In this document: piece after piece, positions 25,801 to 40,800 of the stretch
Layout of the letters: each line of letters starts with the position of its first letter
How positions within the stretch are numbered: the stretch's first letter is position 1
Notes under the pieces: generated by a model
Told to the model about the DNA's origin: nothing
Seen by the model: only the letters and a program-made list of their open reading frames with translations
The model's database searches: none
Origin: Dendrocalamus latiflorus
Lineage: Eukaryota > Streptophyta > Magnoliopsida > Poales > Poaceae
Direction of reading: 5' to 3'
Length of the DNA: 64,000 bases
Assembly (NCBI GenBank): GCA_017311315.1
Contig: CM029666.1
Span: forward strand, 507,941 to 571,940
Program-made: the position numbers and the translations under genes

Positions 25801-28800
25801 ATCAAGAATTCCCAGACCGCCGAGCTCAAAAGGTCTCGTGACCCGACCCCAAGAAATAAGGCAATGTCCTCCCTTTACACTCTTGCGACCCTTCCACAGA
25901 AAAGCTCTACGAATCTTGTCAATAGCTTTAAGTGTCCATTTAGGGAAATCCAGCGCGAAGAGAGAATAAATAGGAATTGATGAGAGTACCGCTCGAATAA
26001 GTGTGGCTCGGCCAGCCGGGTTCATCAAGGCAGCTTTCCATCCAGGCAGTTTATCAGCAATCTTGTCAATTATCATGTAAAAGGCAGATTTGGGTAGTTT
26101 TCTGATTGACAATGGGAGACCCAGATACTTGCAAGGGAATTCTTGAACTTTGCAAGGAAACGCTCCTTGCACTACTTCCAATTCATGCTGGTGGCATTGG
26201 ATTGGGGGATGAAATACTTCTGATATTGGCTTGCGGGTTTGTGCTTGGTGGCACCCATGTTCTTTTATCAATTCAGCTTTCTTGTCCTCCGTTGATCTCC
26301 CGTTCATAAATGGTAGGATATTTTATGATTTTTAATATCGGAAATTACCTGGGTTGGAGAGGGAGAGAGGAAGGGAGACCATTCCAAAATGTTTAATGTA
26401 CATGTGGACATGCCAAATTTAATGATTAAATGCATTCATATTGCAGAGTACCAAAGAATTAGCACTGCATCGTGCACTGCTTGATTTTTGTTGTTCCTAA
26501 AGTAGTGACAAATTGGATCTTGGAATTTTGTATGCGCATAACATTAAATGCAGTACATCTATGAATATTTTTGGAATTTTGGAGCAGTGCACCTTGTACT
26601 TTTCAAAAATAGGGGGGCTGTGCTCATTGGGGATAGAATATTTGCATTGTGATGACATTCATCGTAAATTAAATTAAATGATTGTCTTTTTGGTTAAACT
26701 TTGGTTCGATAGTTTCACTTGAAGATTCAGACATCTGGCAAACTGATGGTCGGACTTACGAGCAATGGTTGTGCACCCTAGCGAGCTCACTCATTTGTCA
26801 TTGCAATGACATCATCTTGAGGTATCATTTCAACTGAAAAGTATTACTATAACATTAACCAAAGCTTAAAAATGATACTCTTCAATGCACTTGTAACATC
26901 TGCTACAGCTTGACAATGGTGTTCCTCTTATAGACTTTGTAGAAATCTTGTTTTCCTCAAAGTTGAGGCTGCTGAGCTTTTGCTTGCAAGTGCTCTCGTG
27001 GACATTGCTGGAAATGTGGATTCTAATAACAGCATATGCGGATTAATATCAACAAAGGTTTGTTTGGCTCAAGTTATTTGATGCTGGATGCATTCTAGTA
27101 TTATTCTCAATCAATTGATGACTTGTGATATACTTGTAGGTTGAGAAAATAATTTTTTGTGACTCCAATCATTTGATGAAATCAGTTAATCTGTTTTTGG
27201 ATGCACTGAATGTTATCAGAACTTTTCATGTTGCTGAAAAAGCCAGAACTTGCCCTTCTAATACTCTCAAGGTATGTTGTTACTGTGACATATTGTATTG
27301 CATTTAGTGTGTCATGCTCAAGCAGTGGTTGAACCCATTGGTTTCTCCGACGATCGTTACATGTTAAATGCTGCAAGACTCGCTTCAACCTTAATACATA
27401 CTTTCTGCTTCCCTCAGTTGTTGTATCTCCAAGATATCACCTAGTGCTTACCTTTTTTATGAGAAATGCTTAAAATTATTAACATCTTCATGCTATGATA
27501 AGGACTTGATGTGGTTGGTTACTTTTACATGGAACTCGTTTAGTTATAAACATTCCTCTTCTTGGTTACCTCACAATGTAATGTTGAATTGTTGACCATA
27601 TGGTCAACACTCAACACATTCCCTTTCTTGGGAATGTGATTGGATAACTTTCTAAACTTGCAACATATCAGTAGGGCACTATTCCATTGTCTTCCAGCTG
27701 TCTTTTCTTCTTTAAATGATTTGACACACACTGCATGCGAAATGTGCATAAATCGGCATACAAATGCCATGGGGGTGGGTCTCATTTATTATTTGCTGTT
27801 ATACTGTAGTTTCCAACAATCCTGTCTGCCAGAAAGGAACGCATGTAGTCTTATCATAAGACAACACCTAGTTGTTATTTGTCACTAACTTAGTGTAATT
27901 ACTATTTTCCTCATAGTAATGTTGTGCACTTAATATTCTTGTTTCTGTTTATTTGTACTTTTGAACTACCTGTTAAAATTTTTAGGATGGTAGATCCGTT
28001 AGATCCAAAAGTCGATCACCAACAACAACCCCATCATCTTCATGGAAGAAGGTACCTTATTCTACTATTTTTCTTTTCCTTTTCCAATTATGAGTAACTT
28101 TTGCTACATTTCTTTAGGAAATCTGTGCATGTTCCTCTAAATTGTGGTGTACGAGATGATATTTGTGGAATATTTACGTTACTTGGCTGCTACATGCTTG
28201 TACACGTACCATTCATTCTGTTGTTTTGTTAACTATTGTTGTCACAGCAATGTCTAATCACTTCTCAATGCAACAATATAGGCATAGAAGACTAGCGGAC
28301 CACTTGGCACTGTGTTGTAACAAAATTTGGGGCACTCAATTTGGGGGTATACTTTGCCACGGAAAATGTAACAGCCAACAAGAGTGGAATCCCCACAACC
28401 ACATTTTGTTGACAGAACTTTTGTTGACAGAACTTGTGATCACCGAATAAATATGCATGTTGTCCTTTGCACTCCTTTTAATAATTGAGTTTAGATATTA
28501 CTTGTTAACAAATGATTCCAGCATTTAGCATTTTCTGAATAGTCAATCCAGGCCTTTTTGCAGTTATGTTGTCAGGCTTTTAGATGGATTGTTGTAGGAC
28601 ATGAGGTAGATTCTTGTGCTCTGGTAAAAGGATTATCTATTTGCTATAGATTGCTTTTGCATGTAACGGAGTCCTACTCTTCCATGCATCTTCTATTTTC
28701 TTGTGGTTTATTTGGATTCTATTTTCTTGTGGTTTATTTGGCATATGTGAACGTCTCATGTCAGTACCTTTTTAGGAGCTTGATTGCATTGATTGTATCT

Positions 28801-31800
28801 AGGGAGAATTTCTGCAGCTGATGTGCATTTTCTAACATGTCATTTATTCTCCAGGTGTACTGGCTTTCAGTTGATTATCTTGTAGCTGCCAGAGCTGCTA
28901 ATGTAAATGTTCTAACTTTTCAGCAGTTATCAAATGTTTCATCTACATGTTCATTATGTTGTTTGTTTCCTATGTCATATGCCAGGCTCAATAAATCATA
29001 GTTCTCTAGATGTCTAGTTACCTTCCATTCAAAATATGTTTGGAACTAGAATCCCTGTTCTTATTCTGGTTTCAACCCTTAGCTGGGTTAATAGAATCTA
29101 TGTGCTGTTTTGCATGGGTTCTGGGGTCATGGTAATCCTTTCCCCTGTAGCCGAATTGTCCCCAATCCTAGTCCTATCAGTATCCCATCGCTCCTGGTGG
29201 TATCTAACAAGAAAATAACTTGGAGCAACAATCAACCATGAAGATTTCTTGGGCCATGGAGATGCTTGCTGCGCCTAATACTTTGTCATGGGCGTGGGCC
29301 CTGAGCCCAACCGGTTTATTACAAGGAAGTTAGAGATTAGTTTCTATTTATTAGGAATATGATTAGAGATATGATAGTAGTCTCTATTTGTTAGAGTTAT
29401 GATTAAAATTAGATTTTATCTGTTAGGGGAAGCCCATCAATATAAGGGGGCAGCCGTATGCTATTAGAACCAAGCAAGAAATAACAAAGTCATTCTCATC
29501 TATAGTCTCTCTCTTTACGTTGACGCCGCCTGGCCATCCTCCCGGCGGTGTTTACCCCCAATGAACTAAGATTTATAACAATTTGGTATCAGAGCCAACA
29601 CTATGGCTTCTGTCGTTGAGTTAACATGTGGCAAGATCATTGCTGGCTATGAAGAAATCATCGCTGGACTTAAGGAAGTAGATAGCATGTTGAAGATGAT
29701 GACAACATAGAAGAAGGCACGACGGCAATGCGCGCTAATGGCACAAGGGGTAGGAGCAATGGTGGTCGTGCCACGGCAACGGCGCTGCTACTGCTGCTCC
29801 ATCCGGCACGACCAGCGCTGCGTCTTCAAGCGATATCAGCATGGCATCTTCCAAAGTCAACGCACCGGTTACAAGCTACACCCCGTGACTGTGGCAGCGC
29901 TGCTTGGAGAGTCGGAGGTGGCGGCGGGCAGTGCCGCGACGCCGCAGAAGCTGAAGAAGGTGGTGGTGGAAGGTGGACTCCAGAACGCGCAATGGCGTGC
30001 TCGGTAGGAGGAAGAACGCGAGTGTGAGGAGGACAGCGGACACTGTGGCGAAGACGGCGGACGCCCCGAGCACAACCGCATAGCTACCGGTGATCTGGAA
30101 TAGGGGGGCTTCGGCAACAATGCCTCGCGTTTGGGAGCAGTCCCCGCGTTGGCGTGGGAAAGGCGTCGAGTGGCGGAGAGAGGAGAGGAAGTCTGCAGGG
30201 GTGGAGGAGGAAGGCGGCTACGGAGAAAAACGGGGAGAAGGCAACAATGGCAGCGTCTATGTCTGCATCTTGAAGCGCCTGGAGATGCGGGAGTGGGAGG
30301 CCTCGAGGTCGCGGACGGAGTCACCATGGAGCGCATCGAGGCGGCGCTTGAGGGAGTCGAGGTGGGACGTGGCGAGGCTCCTTAGGTTGTCGATGGTGGA
30401 CATGGAGGCGGGGACGGAGAAAGGGGAGGCCGCGGAGGCGAGGGGAGACCTGGGCTTTGCCGGCGAGGAGGGCGAGAGGAAGCTGAGGTCGGCGCTGGGA
30501 GACGCGCCGCGAGATGGCGAGGAGACTCTGGAGAGGGAGGCGGGGCTGGGCTTCGCCTTGGGCTTGGCCCTAGCCCTTGGCTTGGGCTTGGAGGCGGATG
30601 CAGTTGCTGCTCTCGCCTTCCTCATGGCTGCCTGCTGCGTTTGCGTGGGTGGAAGCGGCTGGAGAGGAGGATTTGAGATTTTTGAGGCGGATCGGATCAC
30701 GACGGCTGTGAGCGGATGGAAAGAATGGAGCATGGGAAAGAAATACTGGTTGCATGCGTTTTATGGAAGAAAATTGGATTTGACTTTTAAGCTAACTCCA
30801 ATTTCCCTCCTTTCCTTGTGCGACCTTGGATAGGGTCCACCTTGGATGGAGTCCACCTACAGACATGTCGACCCAGTCAATGAGATGGCGCAACAAAATA
30901 AGTTAGGCGCGAGTCCTGTCATCAACAAGGATCTTCTAGGACTACAATCATGACCACCGTCTAGTAGCTCGAGGACAAGCTGCATGTCCAGGAAGGGTGT
31001 AATGTCAGGGGCATGGGCCCTGGGCCAAATCGGTTCATTATTAGGAAGTTAGAGATTAGTTTTTATTTATTAGGTATATGATTAGAGATATGATAGTAGT
31101 TTCTATTTGCTAGAGATATGATTAAGATTAAATTCTATCTGTTAGGAGGAGCCCATTTATATCAAAGGGCTGCCGCATGCTATTTATTAAGTTTTATGCA
31201 CCAACCAGTTCACTCAAAAGCTTAAGCTGATGAGGAAAGATGGGCAATTCACTTATACTTCAACACTCCCCCTCACGTGTAGGCTCCCTTAGGCCTAATA
31301 CGTGGAATAAAAGTGGACTACAATTAATTTTTTTAATTGCGTCAGCCAGGTCTTGAACTCAAGACCTCTTGGCTCTGATACCATATTAAGTTTTATGCAC
31401 CAACCAGTTCACTCAAAAGTTTAAGCTGATGAGGAAAGATGGGCAATTCACTTATACTTCAACACTATTGGAATCAAGTAAGAAATAATAAAGTCATTCT
31501 CATTTATAGTCTCTCTCCCTACGCCGACGCCGTTCGGCCATCATCTCGGTAGTGTTTATCTCCTATGAACTTAAGGTTCATAACATATTTCTTGGGCATG
31601 CACTTTTTTGCACCTTGTGCCTCTGGATATTGAAAGACCTGGCACCTGAAGTGTGCCTTTTTCCTTTGACTGTATTGATTGTGGCTTCCTACTGGATCTT
31701 TGCAGCGTTGCTCATGTGACTTCGCTACACTAATGTATGTTGAACTTTGGTGTGAGGAACAATTCAATAGGCTGTCATTAGGACCTCCAGATTTTTCACA

Positions 31801-34800
31801 GGAAGAGTCGGTCAGTCATCTTTTCATTTCTTCAACTGTTGATTTAAATATTTGTGTGTGGTTTAGCTCTATTGTTATGCCTTCAGTTGTGTCAATTTAT
31901 ATATTTTTCTCTTTTCAGTTGCCACTGCATATTGATCTATTGGTTGCTGCATTTACTCACATAAATGAACCGGACAGCATTTATGGAATTACACTGGCCA
32001 ACGAGGTTATCCACAAACTTTTCATTTGTATCTTTTGTTGATTAATTTTGGGTGGGTTCTTATTTTCTGCATGAACTCCGATTATTCTGTAAATGGTAAC
32101 AGCACATTTTCACTGACACATTTTCTGTACGAACTCCAATAAATTTGAAAACAGTAACGGGAGCTAGTATTTATCCATCACCACAGAACCTGGCATAGGT
32201 GCAACTTGCTAGTTAAAAGACTAAATTACTTAAATAGTTAGTCGTTGAAAATTTGCATCAGATTTGTTGTTTTTTAGGCCCATCAGATTTATTGTTAAGA
32301 TCTGAAACTTATGTATCTTAGAATTGCTTGTTCTTGCTGTATCTTGAACAGATAACTTCTCAAATCACCAGATATGAGCATGAGGGTGATTGGAGTAGTG
32401 CTCTTGAATACTATGATTTACTTGTGAGATCAACTCCAAAGGAGAACCTTGGCAATTTGGTTGGGACCGCGCTGACTGGACCATCTGCTGTGTCTTCTAA
32501 AGCAGAAGAGAAGATGCTGAACTGGAAAATGCACAAAGGTCTGATGAAATCTTTGCAGAAAACTGGATGTAGTCATGTGCTTGATTTCTACTGCCAAGGT
32601 TTAACCAACCAAAAACCTTGTCTTCAACAGGATTCAGACTTCATTGATATACAAGTTAGTATTGTATATTTCAGATAATCACATTGCTACAATTTTCCAG
32701 TAGTTTATTCTATGTTTTATTATCTATCTTGCAGTATGAAGCTGCTTGGAGGGCAGGAAATTGGGATTTCTCCTTTTTCATTCCATATTCTTCTCAGTCT
32801 TCAACGCATTCCCGAAGTTACTGTCTTTTCAATGAAAATTTGCACAGGTCAATAATTTCTATTTACTCTTATTTACATATCAGCATTATTTACATGCTCC
32901 TAGCTTAAAGCAAAGCTTAAGTATCCTAAGCAATATGTTGAGATATAAATGACATGGTTAAAAGTTATTAAGCAAGTTCAAGGACCTGCTAGGTTAAAAT
33001 TGAAATTAAGGACCTTAAGTGGCATGGTTAACTGACATAACCAGACAAAGTCAAGGACCCGTGGTTTAGTTTACTGATATTAGATGCATAAGATCATATC
33101 CGTACAAAATATAATTGTACTATTCTTATCATGTATGGAATGCCTTTTCTTAGGATCTCAAATTTTTAGGCATCGTCCTCCACAAGCTATTTCAGAAAGT
33201 GTGTGCCAGATGTGGGTATCATGTACTTGTGTCTAAAGTGATAAAAACATGCCAATTTGAGAGCTTGATCCTTGTTTTTATTTGTAGGAAAATGTTCTTC
33301 AAATATGCATATGAAATGCAGTTAGTTGATTGTTGGGTTACAAAGAAAGTTAATTGTGTAGTTTATACACTCTTACTTCTGTGAGCACAGAAGCTGACTG
33401 GGTCGAGAAATACATTACTAAATTAGTTTCGCGTCATACAGTGGCAAAATGAATCAAGGCTTCTGTTGAAATATTTCTGGCTTCCATTGAAATTGCTGAA
33501 GCTATTAATTTCATTTCTTCATTTCAGTCTGACCTTTATAACCTTGTTTCCCTACTTATATATTGATGACTTATTTCTGTGTGCTTCAGTTGCTTAAGAG
33601 CTCTGCAGAATGGTGATTCTGAGGAGTTCCATGTGAAACTATCTCACTCCAAGATGGTAGTGTTCACATTAATTTCTTCTATGGGTCACTTGAGTTGGAT
33701 TTGTCGAGAATGTAACTAAACTTTTACTTTATCCGCTTCTAGGATCTTGTGTTGGCTCTTTCGAATGCTAGCAAGGAGAGCACAAAATACATCCATTCTA
33801 CAGTACTCAAATTACAGGTACTGGTTTCTTATATTATGATCTACATTTTGGGTAGCATCAGGTGTTTTATTCCTTTTTTTATTACCTCTAGATGCTAGAT
33901 CATCTTACTATGGTTTGGGACCTACGCTGGAGTTTTTGTCCCAATCAAACATCAAAATCTTATGTTGGAACCGAGGAAATTTCCCCCGTGCCTATTGTTC
34001 CTACAAGGAATCAGGTTCTGTTTACTTCTCTCATAAATCATTAACATATACGATATTTCAGACAGTTCGCTCATTCTTTTGTTTCAAATGTGTGCAGTTC
34101 ATTTTGTATTCCGATTTCAGACAATAATATTCCTGGTTGACTAACAATTTCCTGAACTTGTTTTGTTGTAGCTGGAGTTGCTGAATAGAGAGTGGAAATT
34201 CATCCTGTGTCAAACAGAACGTAACCTTGATCTTTTTGAACCTTTTCTAGCATTCAGACGCGCCCTCCTTAAGATTTTAAGTTGTGAAGAACATCTCATA
34301 GAACATTTATTTCAATCTGCTTCTGCACTCCGGAAGGTTGTCTCACTGTTATTTAACTGTGGCTACTGTTTCATGTTCATCTGTTTTCATTGCGATTCTT
34401 TTTCTGGTTTCAGGGATTAAGGTTTTCTTTGGCTGCGGCTGCTTTATATGAACTTAAAGAACTTTGTTGTCACAGAGATCAGCAAGCTATGCCAAATACT
34501 TATTTCCTGTCAAAGGTGCATATTTTACCTTTCTATCATCCAACTGCTGATTCCATGTCACTATTACTTAGCTATCCTGATTCCATACACAGAGATTTCT
34601 GTTCTTTCTGACATCATTTGGAAAGGAAAGTACGCAGTTATAGCTGTTTTGTCTTGGAAAAATTATTTCTAATCCATGAGCATTTCAAGAAATTTGATTC
34701 AACAACAGAGCATTTGTGAGAGCTGCTATTCAGTCTCCTTTTTTTTAAAAAGAAAACCAAAATAGCCAATATATTATTTATAAGACTCTCGAGTACGTGG

Positions 34801-37800
34801 TACTAAAATATACATCATGTTGGGGACAATAAACAGAGGAAGAAATGCACTCCTATTAGTTGTGTGCCTATTGCAGTGGTACAACATTATAACTTTAAAT
34901 GACCTATTAGATAACTTTTTAATACCAAGGCCCATTGGGAACAAAGGATTTTCATATGCGTTCAAATGGGCCTGAAGTACTTTCCAGATTGGACATAGAG
35001 TTATTGCTACTGCAATCCATGCATTGGTCAGCTCCTTAGCAGTTTCTTTGCATATTTCAGGACTGTGTTCTCTACTAAATTGTACTTAGTAATTCCTTTT
35101 GCCATCGTTTTTGTGTGTGTGTGTGTGTGTGGAAAGGCAGAGCAGCACTCATAAGATATTAATGGAAATACAATGTATTTTGTGCTGATAGTAGTGGAAT
35201 ATGATGATTTCGAAAATTTTCTGAAACTGCAGTTTCTTTTGAGCTGAACTAGCCACTGTACTCGTAATCTATCATTCTATCTTTCCTTAGCAGTTTATTT
35301 TGAAGCAATAACCAAATTAGTAGTTCTAACTTGCTATCTGTAGAGAATTAGGGGGACCCCCACACCCAAATAGGGGGGGGGGGGGGGGCTTTGATATATA
35401 TAGCCAAGTACAACTTGTATTACAAGTAAGGGGTAAGTCTATACATATCCCTAATATATCTCTAATACCCGCCCGCAGTCACAGCGGGAGGGAACTGAAC
35501 GCAGAGACTGGACCTAAAGTCAGTGAACAACTGTATAGGCAGTCCCTTAGTCATGATGTCCGCGAACTGATGTGCGGAGGGAACATGGAGAACGCGGACC
35601 TGTCCCAAAGCAACCTTCTCGCGGACAAAGTGGATGTCAATCTCGATGTGCTTCGTGCGACGGTGATGAACCGGATTGGCTGTCATGTAGACAGCACTAA
35701 TGTTGTCGCAATAGACAATGGTCGCCGAAGGAATCGAGACATGAAGCTCCTGAAGCAATTGGCGCAGCCAACAGGACTCAGCAACAGCATGTGCAACAGC
35801 CCGATACTCTGCCTCTGCACTGGAACGGGACACTGTAGACTGCCGCTTCGACGACCAGGAGACCAAGTTGTCGCCTAGGAAGATGCAGTAGCCGGAGGTA
35901 GAATGCCGAGAGTCCGGGCAGCCGGCCCAGTCAGCATTAGAGTAGGCAGTGATGGAGGACACGCTGCCAGTGCTGAGATGTAGACCGGCGTCGAGGGTGC
36001 CCTTCACATAGCGCAGAATGCGCTTGATCAGGGCAAGATGTGGCTCCCGCGGGTCGTGCATGAAGAGGTAGACTTGTTGAATGGCGTAGGCGAGATCCGG
36101 CCGAGTCAGAGTGAGGTACTGTAAAGCGCCAGCTAGACTTCGGTACTCCGAGGGGTTGTCGACAGGGGCGCCGTCAGTTGCGGACAGCTTGGCTCGAGAG
36201 TCAACAGGAGTCGCTGTAGGATGACACTCGGCCATGCCAGCCCGCTGAAGAAGATCAACGGCATACTGTCGCTGCGACAGAAGAAGGCCGTCGGAGGAGC
36301 GCGTAACGGAGATGCCGAGGAAGTGGTGGAGGGCACCAAGATCCGTCATGGCGAACTCGAAGCTGAGGCGGTCGGTGATGCGCCGCAGGAGTATCGGGGA
36401 GGACGCCGTCAAGATGATGTCGTCGACGTAGAGCAGCAGGTAAGCGACATCATCTCGATCTTTATGAATAAAGAGAGACGTGTCGGATTTTGCCGCCGTG
36501 AAGCCGTGCTGGCAGATGTACGAAGCAAACCGCTGGTGCCACGCCCGAGGAGCCTGCTTGAGGCCATATAGAGACTTCTGCAAGAGAGACGGAGTCAGGG
36601 GCCGAAGGGTTGACGAAGCCGGATGGCTGCTGGCAGTAGACAGTCTCCTCAAGGTCACCATGGAGGAAAGCGTTCTTCACATCAAGCTGATGAATGGGCC
36701 AGTCCCGCGATGCAGCGATGCTGAGTACAGCACGGACGGTGGCCGGCTTGACCACCGGGCTGAACGTCTCGTCGTAGTCGACACCGTGCTGTTGAGAGAA
36801 GCCACGAACAACCCAACGAGCCTTGTGGCGAGCAAGAGATCCATCGGAGTGGAATTTGTGTTTGAAAATCCACTTGCTCGTCACAATATTGGCGCCAGGT
36901 GGTCGCGGCACAAGTCGCCAGGTGCCATTGTCAATGAGAGCCTGATACTCGTCCGCCATGGCAACACGCCAGTTGGGATCAGCCAACGCGCTGCGGTAGT
37001 TAGCTGGCAGTGGCGTGGTCGATGTAGCGAAGAGGTTCCGGTAGTTGACAGGCTGCACTGCCCCAGTTTTCAAGCGAGTCAGCCGGTCGAAGATGGGATT
37101 GGTGGACGCAGGAGGTAGCTGCCGGCCATGCGTTGCCGCGGTATGCAGCGGCTGAACTGCGGCAATAGTGGCGTCCCCTGCCGGCGGCTTAGCGGTCAAC
37201 GGATCAGGGGTGGCGTCGCTGGGCAATTCCCCAGCAGATGATGGAACCGTGACGGACGAAGAGCCAGCCCCGGCCGTGGCTGGTGAGGAGGACGGCTGGG
37301 GCAAACGACGCTGGTACACCTTGCCGAACCGGCGGTCGTCTGCAGTAGCGGGTGGCGCCAGTGGTGCCGGCTCCGGCGGACGGTGGTGATAGACGACACC
37401 GAAGCGGCGTGACCTGCCCGGAGTACTAGCCGGGGCGAGATGACCAGCAGGCCGCACCACAGGACCGACCGTGATGATGGCCGGGTCGTCGAGCGACGGC
37501 TGTTCGGCCTCAGGAGCAACCGAAGAGGAGAGCGGCTGCTCGACACCCGAAGGTGGAGCGACCGCAGCGGAGGGAGTGTCCTGCAACAAGAAGTCAAGTG
37601 AAGAGGCACCAGATGGAGTGGTGGCGAACGGAAATACCGACTCATCAAACACGACATGTCGGGAGATGATCACCCACCGTGTAGCGATATCGAGGCACCG
37701 GTAACCCTTGTGAGAGGAGGGATACTCGAGAAACACGCAAGGAGCGGAACGAGGCGCGAGTTTGTGGGGGGTCGTGGCACTAAGGTTGGGGTAACACAGG

Positions 37801-40800
37801 CAGCCGAACACGCGAAGGTGCGAATAATCTAGTACGGAACGATGAAGAAGCTGGTACGGGATTGTCGCGGACAGAGGAGGGGCACCGATTTAGCACATAG
37901 GTGGCTGTAGCAAGCGCCTCGGCCCAGTGAGTCGGTGGCATGGAGGCATGGATGAGGAGGGTGCGGATGGTGTTGTTGATGGTGCGGATCATACGCTCGG
38001 CTTTGCCATTTTGGGGCGAAGTGTAGGGGCAAGAAAGGCGAAGCAGGATGCCATGACTCGAAAGGAAGGTAGACATGGCATGATTAACAAACTCAGTGCC
38101 ATTGTCAGCCTGAAAGCACTTAGGTATAGAACCAAACTGAGTCTGAGCATATGCAACAAAATCAACAAAACGACCATAGACGTCGGATTTATGACGCAGC
38201 GGAAAAGACCAGCAAAAATGACTGAAATCATCAAGCATGACCAAATAATATTTGTAGCCCGAATCAGGGATCGGATTACCGGCGGTTACCGGCCGGTAAC
38301 CGCCGGTTACCGGAAATACCGGTGGTGACCGGGATGAAAAAACCGGCCGAGATGCAAATTTCAAAAAATTGAATTTGTAGATGTTTGAATGGGTTCTGGG
38401 GGGCATTGTAGCTACATTGGATGCTTAAGCATCTGTTTAGAAACATGTTTATAGCAAGAATCTCTCTATCTTTCTTGAAATAACCATTTGTAGTTATTCG
38501 CAAATGAAAAACCATGGGCATAATGCATTTTCCAATGGGCACTGATTGTAGTTCCATGTGGTATGTAATTTTGCTATGGCAGGTTGATTGTTTTTGGATA
38601 GCTTTGGTTTGAATACTAGAAAGAATTAACTTCAATTGATTGCCACCAAGTGCATCAAGTGCAAAAACTCTCTTCTAATACAAGTCTAAATAGTTATGAT
38701 AGAGAAGAGAGCTAAATAGCTTTGACTTACATCTTTGGGTCTTAATTCCATTGGTTTTCCGGTTTTTTCACCGGTTTTCCCGGTAACCGACCGGTAACCG
38801 GTCTCCTCCCGCCCCGCGCAAAAAATTCAATTGGCAAATTTTGTCCGGTTTTTTTTCCGGGATTTCCGGTTACCGGCCGGTTACCGGTACCGCCCGGCGG
38901 CCAGGATTTGCCCCGGTACCGGTTTTTCAATCCTTGGCCCGAATTACTAAGAACTGGTGACGTCCAGACATCGCAATGAACTAAGGCAAAAGGTTCTGAA
39001 GTAGTGGACACTGAGCTAACAAAAGGTAGACGTGTGTGTTTGCTAAGCTGACAAGCATGACACAAGGAGCGTGCTGTTTTATGACTTTTGAGCACCGACA
39101 TGTTATGAAGAGAAGCGACGACGGAGGCGCCTGGATGACCCAGGCGGTGATGCCATAAGGTGGACGAGACGGCGAGGCTGCATCTAGCGGTGGAGGAGGA
39201 CGAAGCTGGTGAGATGGTGTAGAGGTCTCCGCTGCTATTGCAGCGAAGAATCACGTGTCCCGTCCATAGGTCCTTAATAGAAAAGCCAGAAGTGTCAAAT
39301 TCAATGGAACAGTTATTATCACGAGTAAACTGACGAACAGAGAGAAGATTATGCACAAGACCAGGGGCAACAAGAACATTGTTGAGAGAAAAGGAAGTGT
39401 TGGCTGTGGGAAGGATGGAAGTGCCACGACTGATGACAGGAATAGAGTGACCATTGCCCACAGTGATAGAGGAAGAAAGAGGGAGGCGGGTGAGTAAGAT
39501 ACCATCAGCGGAAGACATGTGGGAAGTAGCACCAGTGTCGAGGACCCAGGGGCTGGCACCCTGAAGGGCCATCTGATTTAGGGCGGAAATGAGACCCGCT
39601 TGGTCCCAACCGCCAACTGGAGATGCTCCGGAGAAGTGTTGCTGCTGAACGTCCATTGGGGGAGAAAGCTGGGAAGGCGCGAATGCCGTATGAGCCTGAG
39701 GAGCCGGCCCAAGAAGGCCCTGCCCGCGCCACGGCGTCTGCTGCTGCGGCTGCCGAAACCACGATGGCTGCTGCTGCTGGCCGGGCAGAGGACCAAAGCA
39801 GACTCATGGTCCGGAGGGGGTGGGCGTGCGCTGGCCGCCCGGATGCTGGTGCTGCTGGTCGCGTCGACCACCGCCGCCGCTGCCTCCACTGCTGCTGCCA
39901 CCCCGGCCGCCGGCCTTCTTGTTGTTGCGGCGGCTGGAGGAGTTTGGCTGGCCGCCCTGACCTTGCGCCGCGCCGAAGCACGCGGAGGCAGAACGGCAGG
40001 CCGTGCCGCACGGAGAGGAGCCGGCGGCGAGGAGTGCGGTCTCGGAGGAGACCTTGCCCTCATTGGCAAGGCGAAGCTCCTTGAGGACAAGCTTCTCGCG
40101 CGCGGTGTTGAAGTCGGGAAGCGGCGTGGTGTCAGCAATATGGTCCGCCGTGCTGGAGAAGCGCGGATTGAGGCCGCGGAGGAGATTGAGGACCAGCTGC
40201 GACGGCGAGACAACATGACCGACATCGCGTGCGCTGGCAATACTCGTTGATGGAGAGGTCACCCTGCTTCATCAAAGAGAATTCCTCATGTAGGAAGACG
40301 GCACGAGGCTCCTTGTTGGCCAGAAAGAGACCCTCGACGGCAACCCAGAGTTGGCGCGCCGATTGATCGTGCGCCATGGCGAGGTCTTGGACGTCGGCGG
40401 CGATGGAACCGAGAAGCCAACTGTGGACGCAGGAGTCGTCCATAACCCACTGGGGGTCGGCAGGGTTCCCCAGCAAGGATTTGAAGAATGGCGCCCACTT
40501 GTGGAAGTTGGGGTGCTTCAACTCGAGGACGACGGGAACATGAGATCGCACGGCGAGCGTTGCATAGGGAGCTACAACAATCTGCCGGACGGGGGGCATG
40601 CCCAGGGCGTCGCTGGTGGCGAAGAGGGCCGCGGGCTCAGTCGCCATCGCGGCGGGAAGGAAGAGCAGGCGAGAGGGCGGCGATTTGGGAAGGGCGGCGC
40701 CGAGAGGAGGTGCGCCGGCGGGCTGGAACAGAGGAGCGGCGGCGGCGGGTGAGAAACCCTAGAAACAGAGGAAACAGAGGAGGGGTGGCGGCGGCCGAAA

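Larger units (their letters stand above)
29284..31585 (+). mobile_element. Non-autonomous LTR retrotransposon with captured gene-like sequence
   Basis: LTRs lie at 29284-29580 and 31003-31585; the second is about 293 bp once a nested element is removed. Both start TGTCA and end ATAACA. The primer site TTGGTATCAGAGCC follows the first LTR (about 29583-29596), so the element reads in the same direction as ATM. The flanking 5-mers TACTT and TATTT differ at one base. The interior (29581-31002) has no recognisable gag or pol. It holds a short frame at 29603-29710 and GC-rich sequence that reads like plant protein on the opposite strand. It lies in ATM intron 28903-31705. Confidence 0.87.

Noticed and set aside
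30090..30833. 247-codon + strand frame in the gene-capturing LTR element
   Set aside because: It is complementary to the more protein-like minus-strand frame and is dominated by Gly/Glu/Arg runs.
39600..40250. 216-codon + strand frame in copia element 3
   Set aside because: Antisense shadow of the degenerate gag, which is GC-rich.
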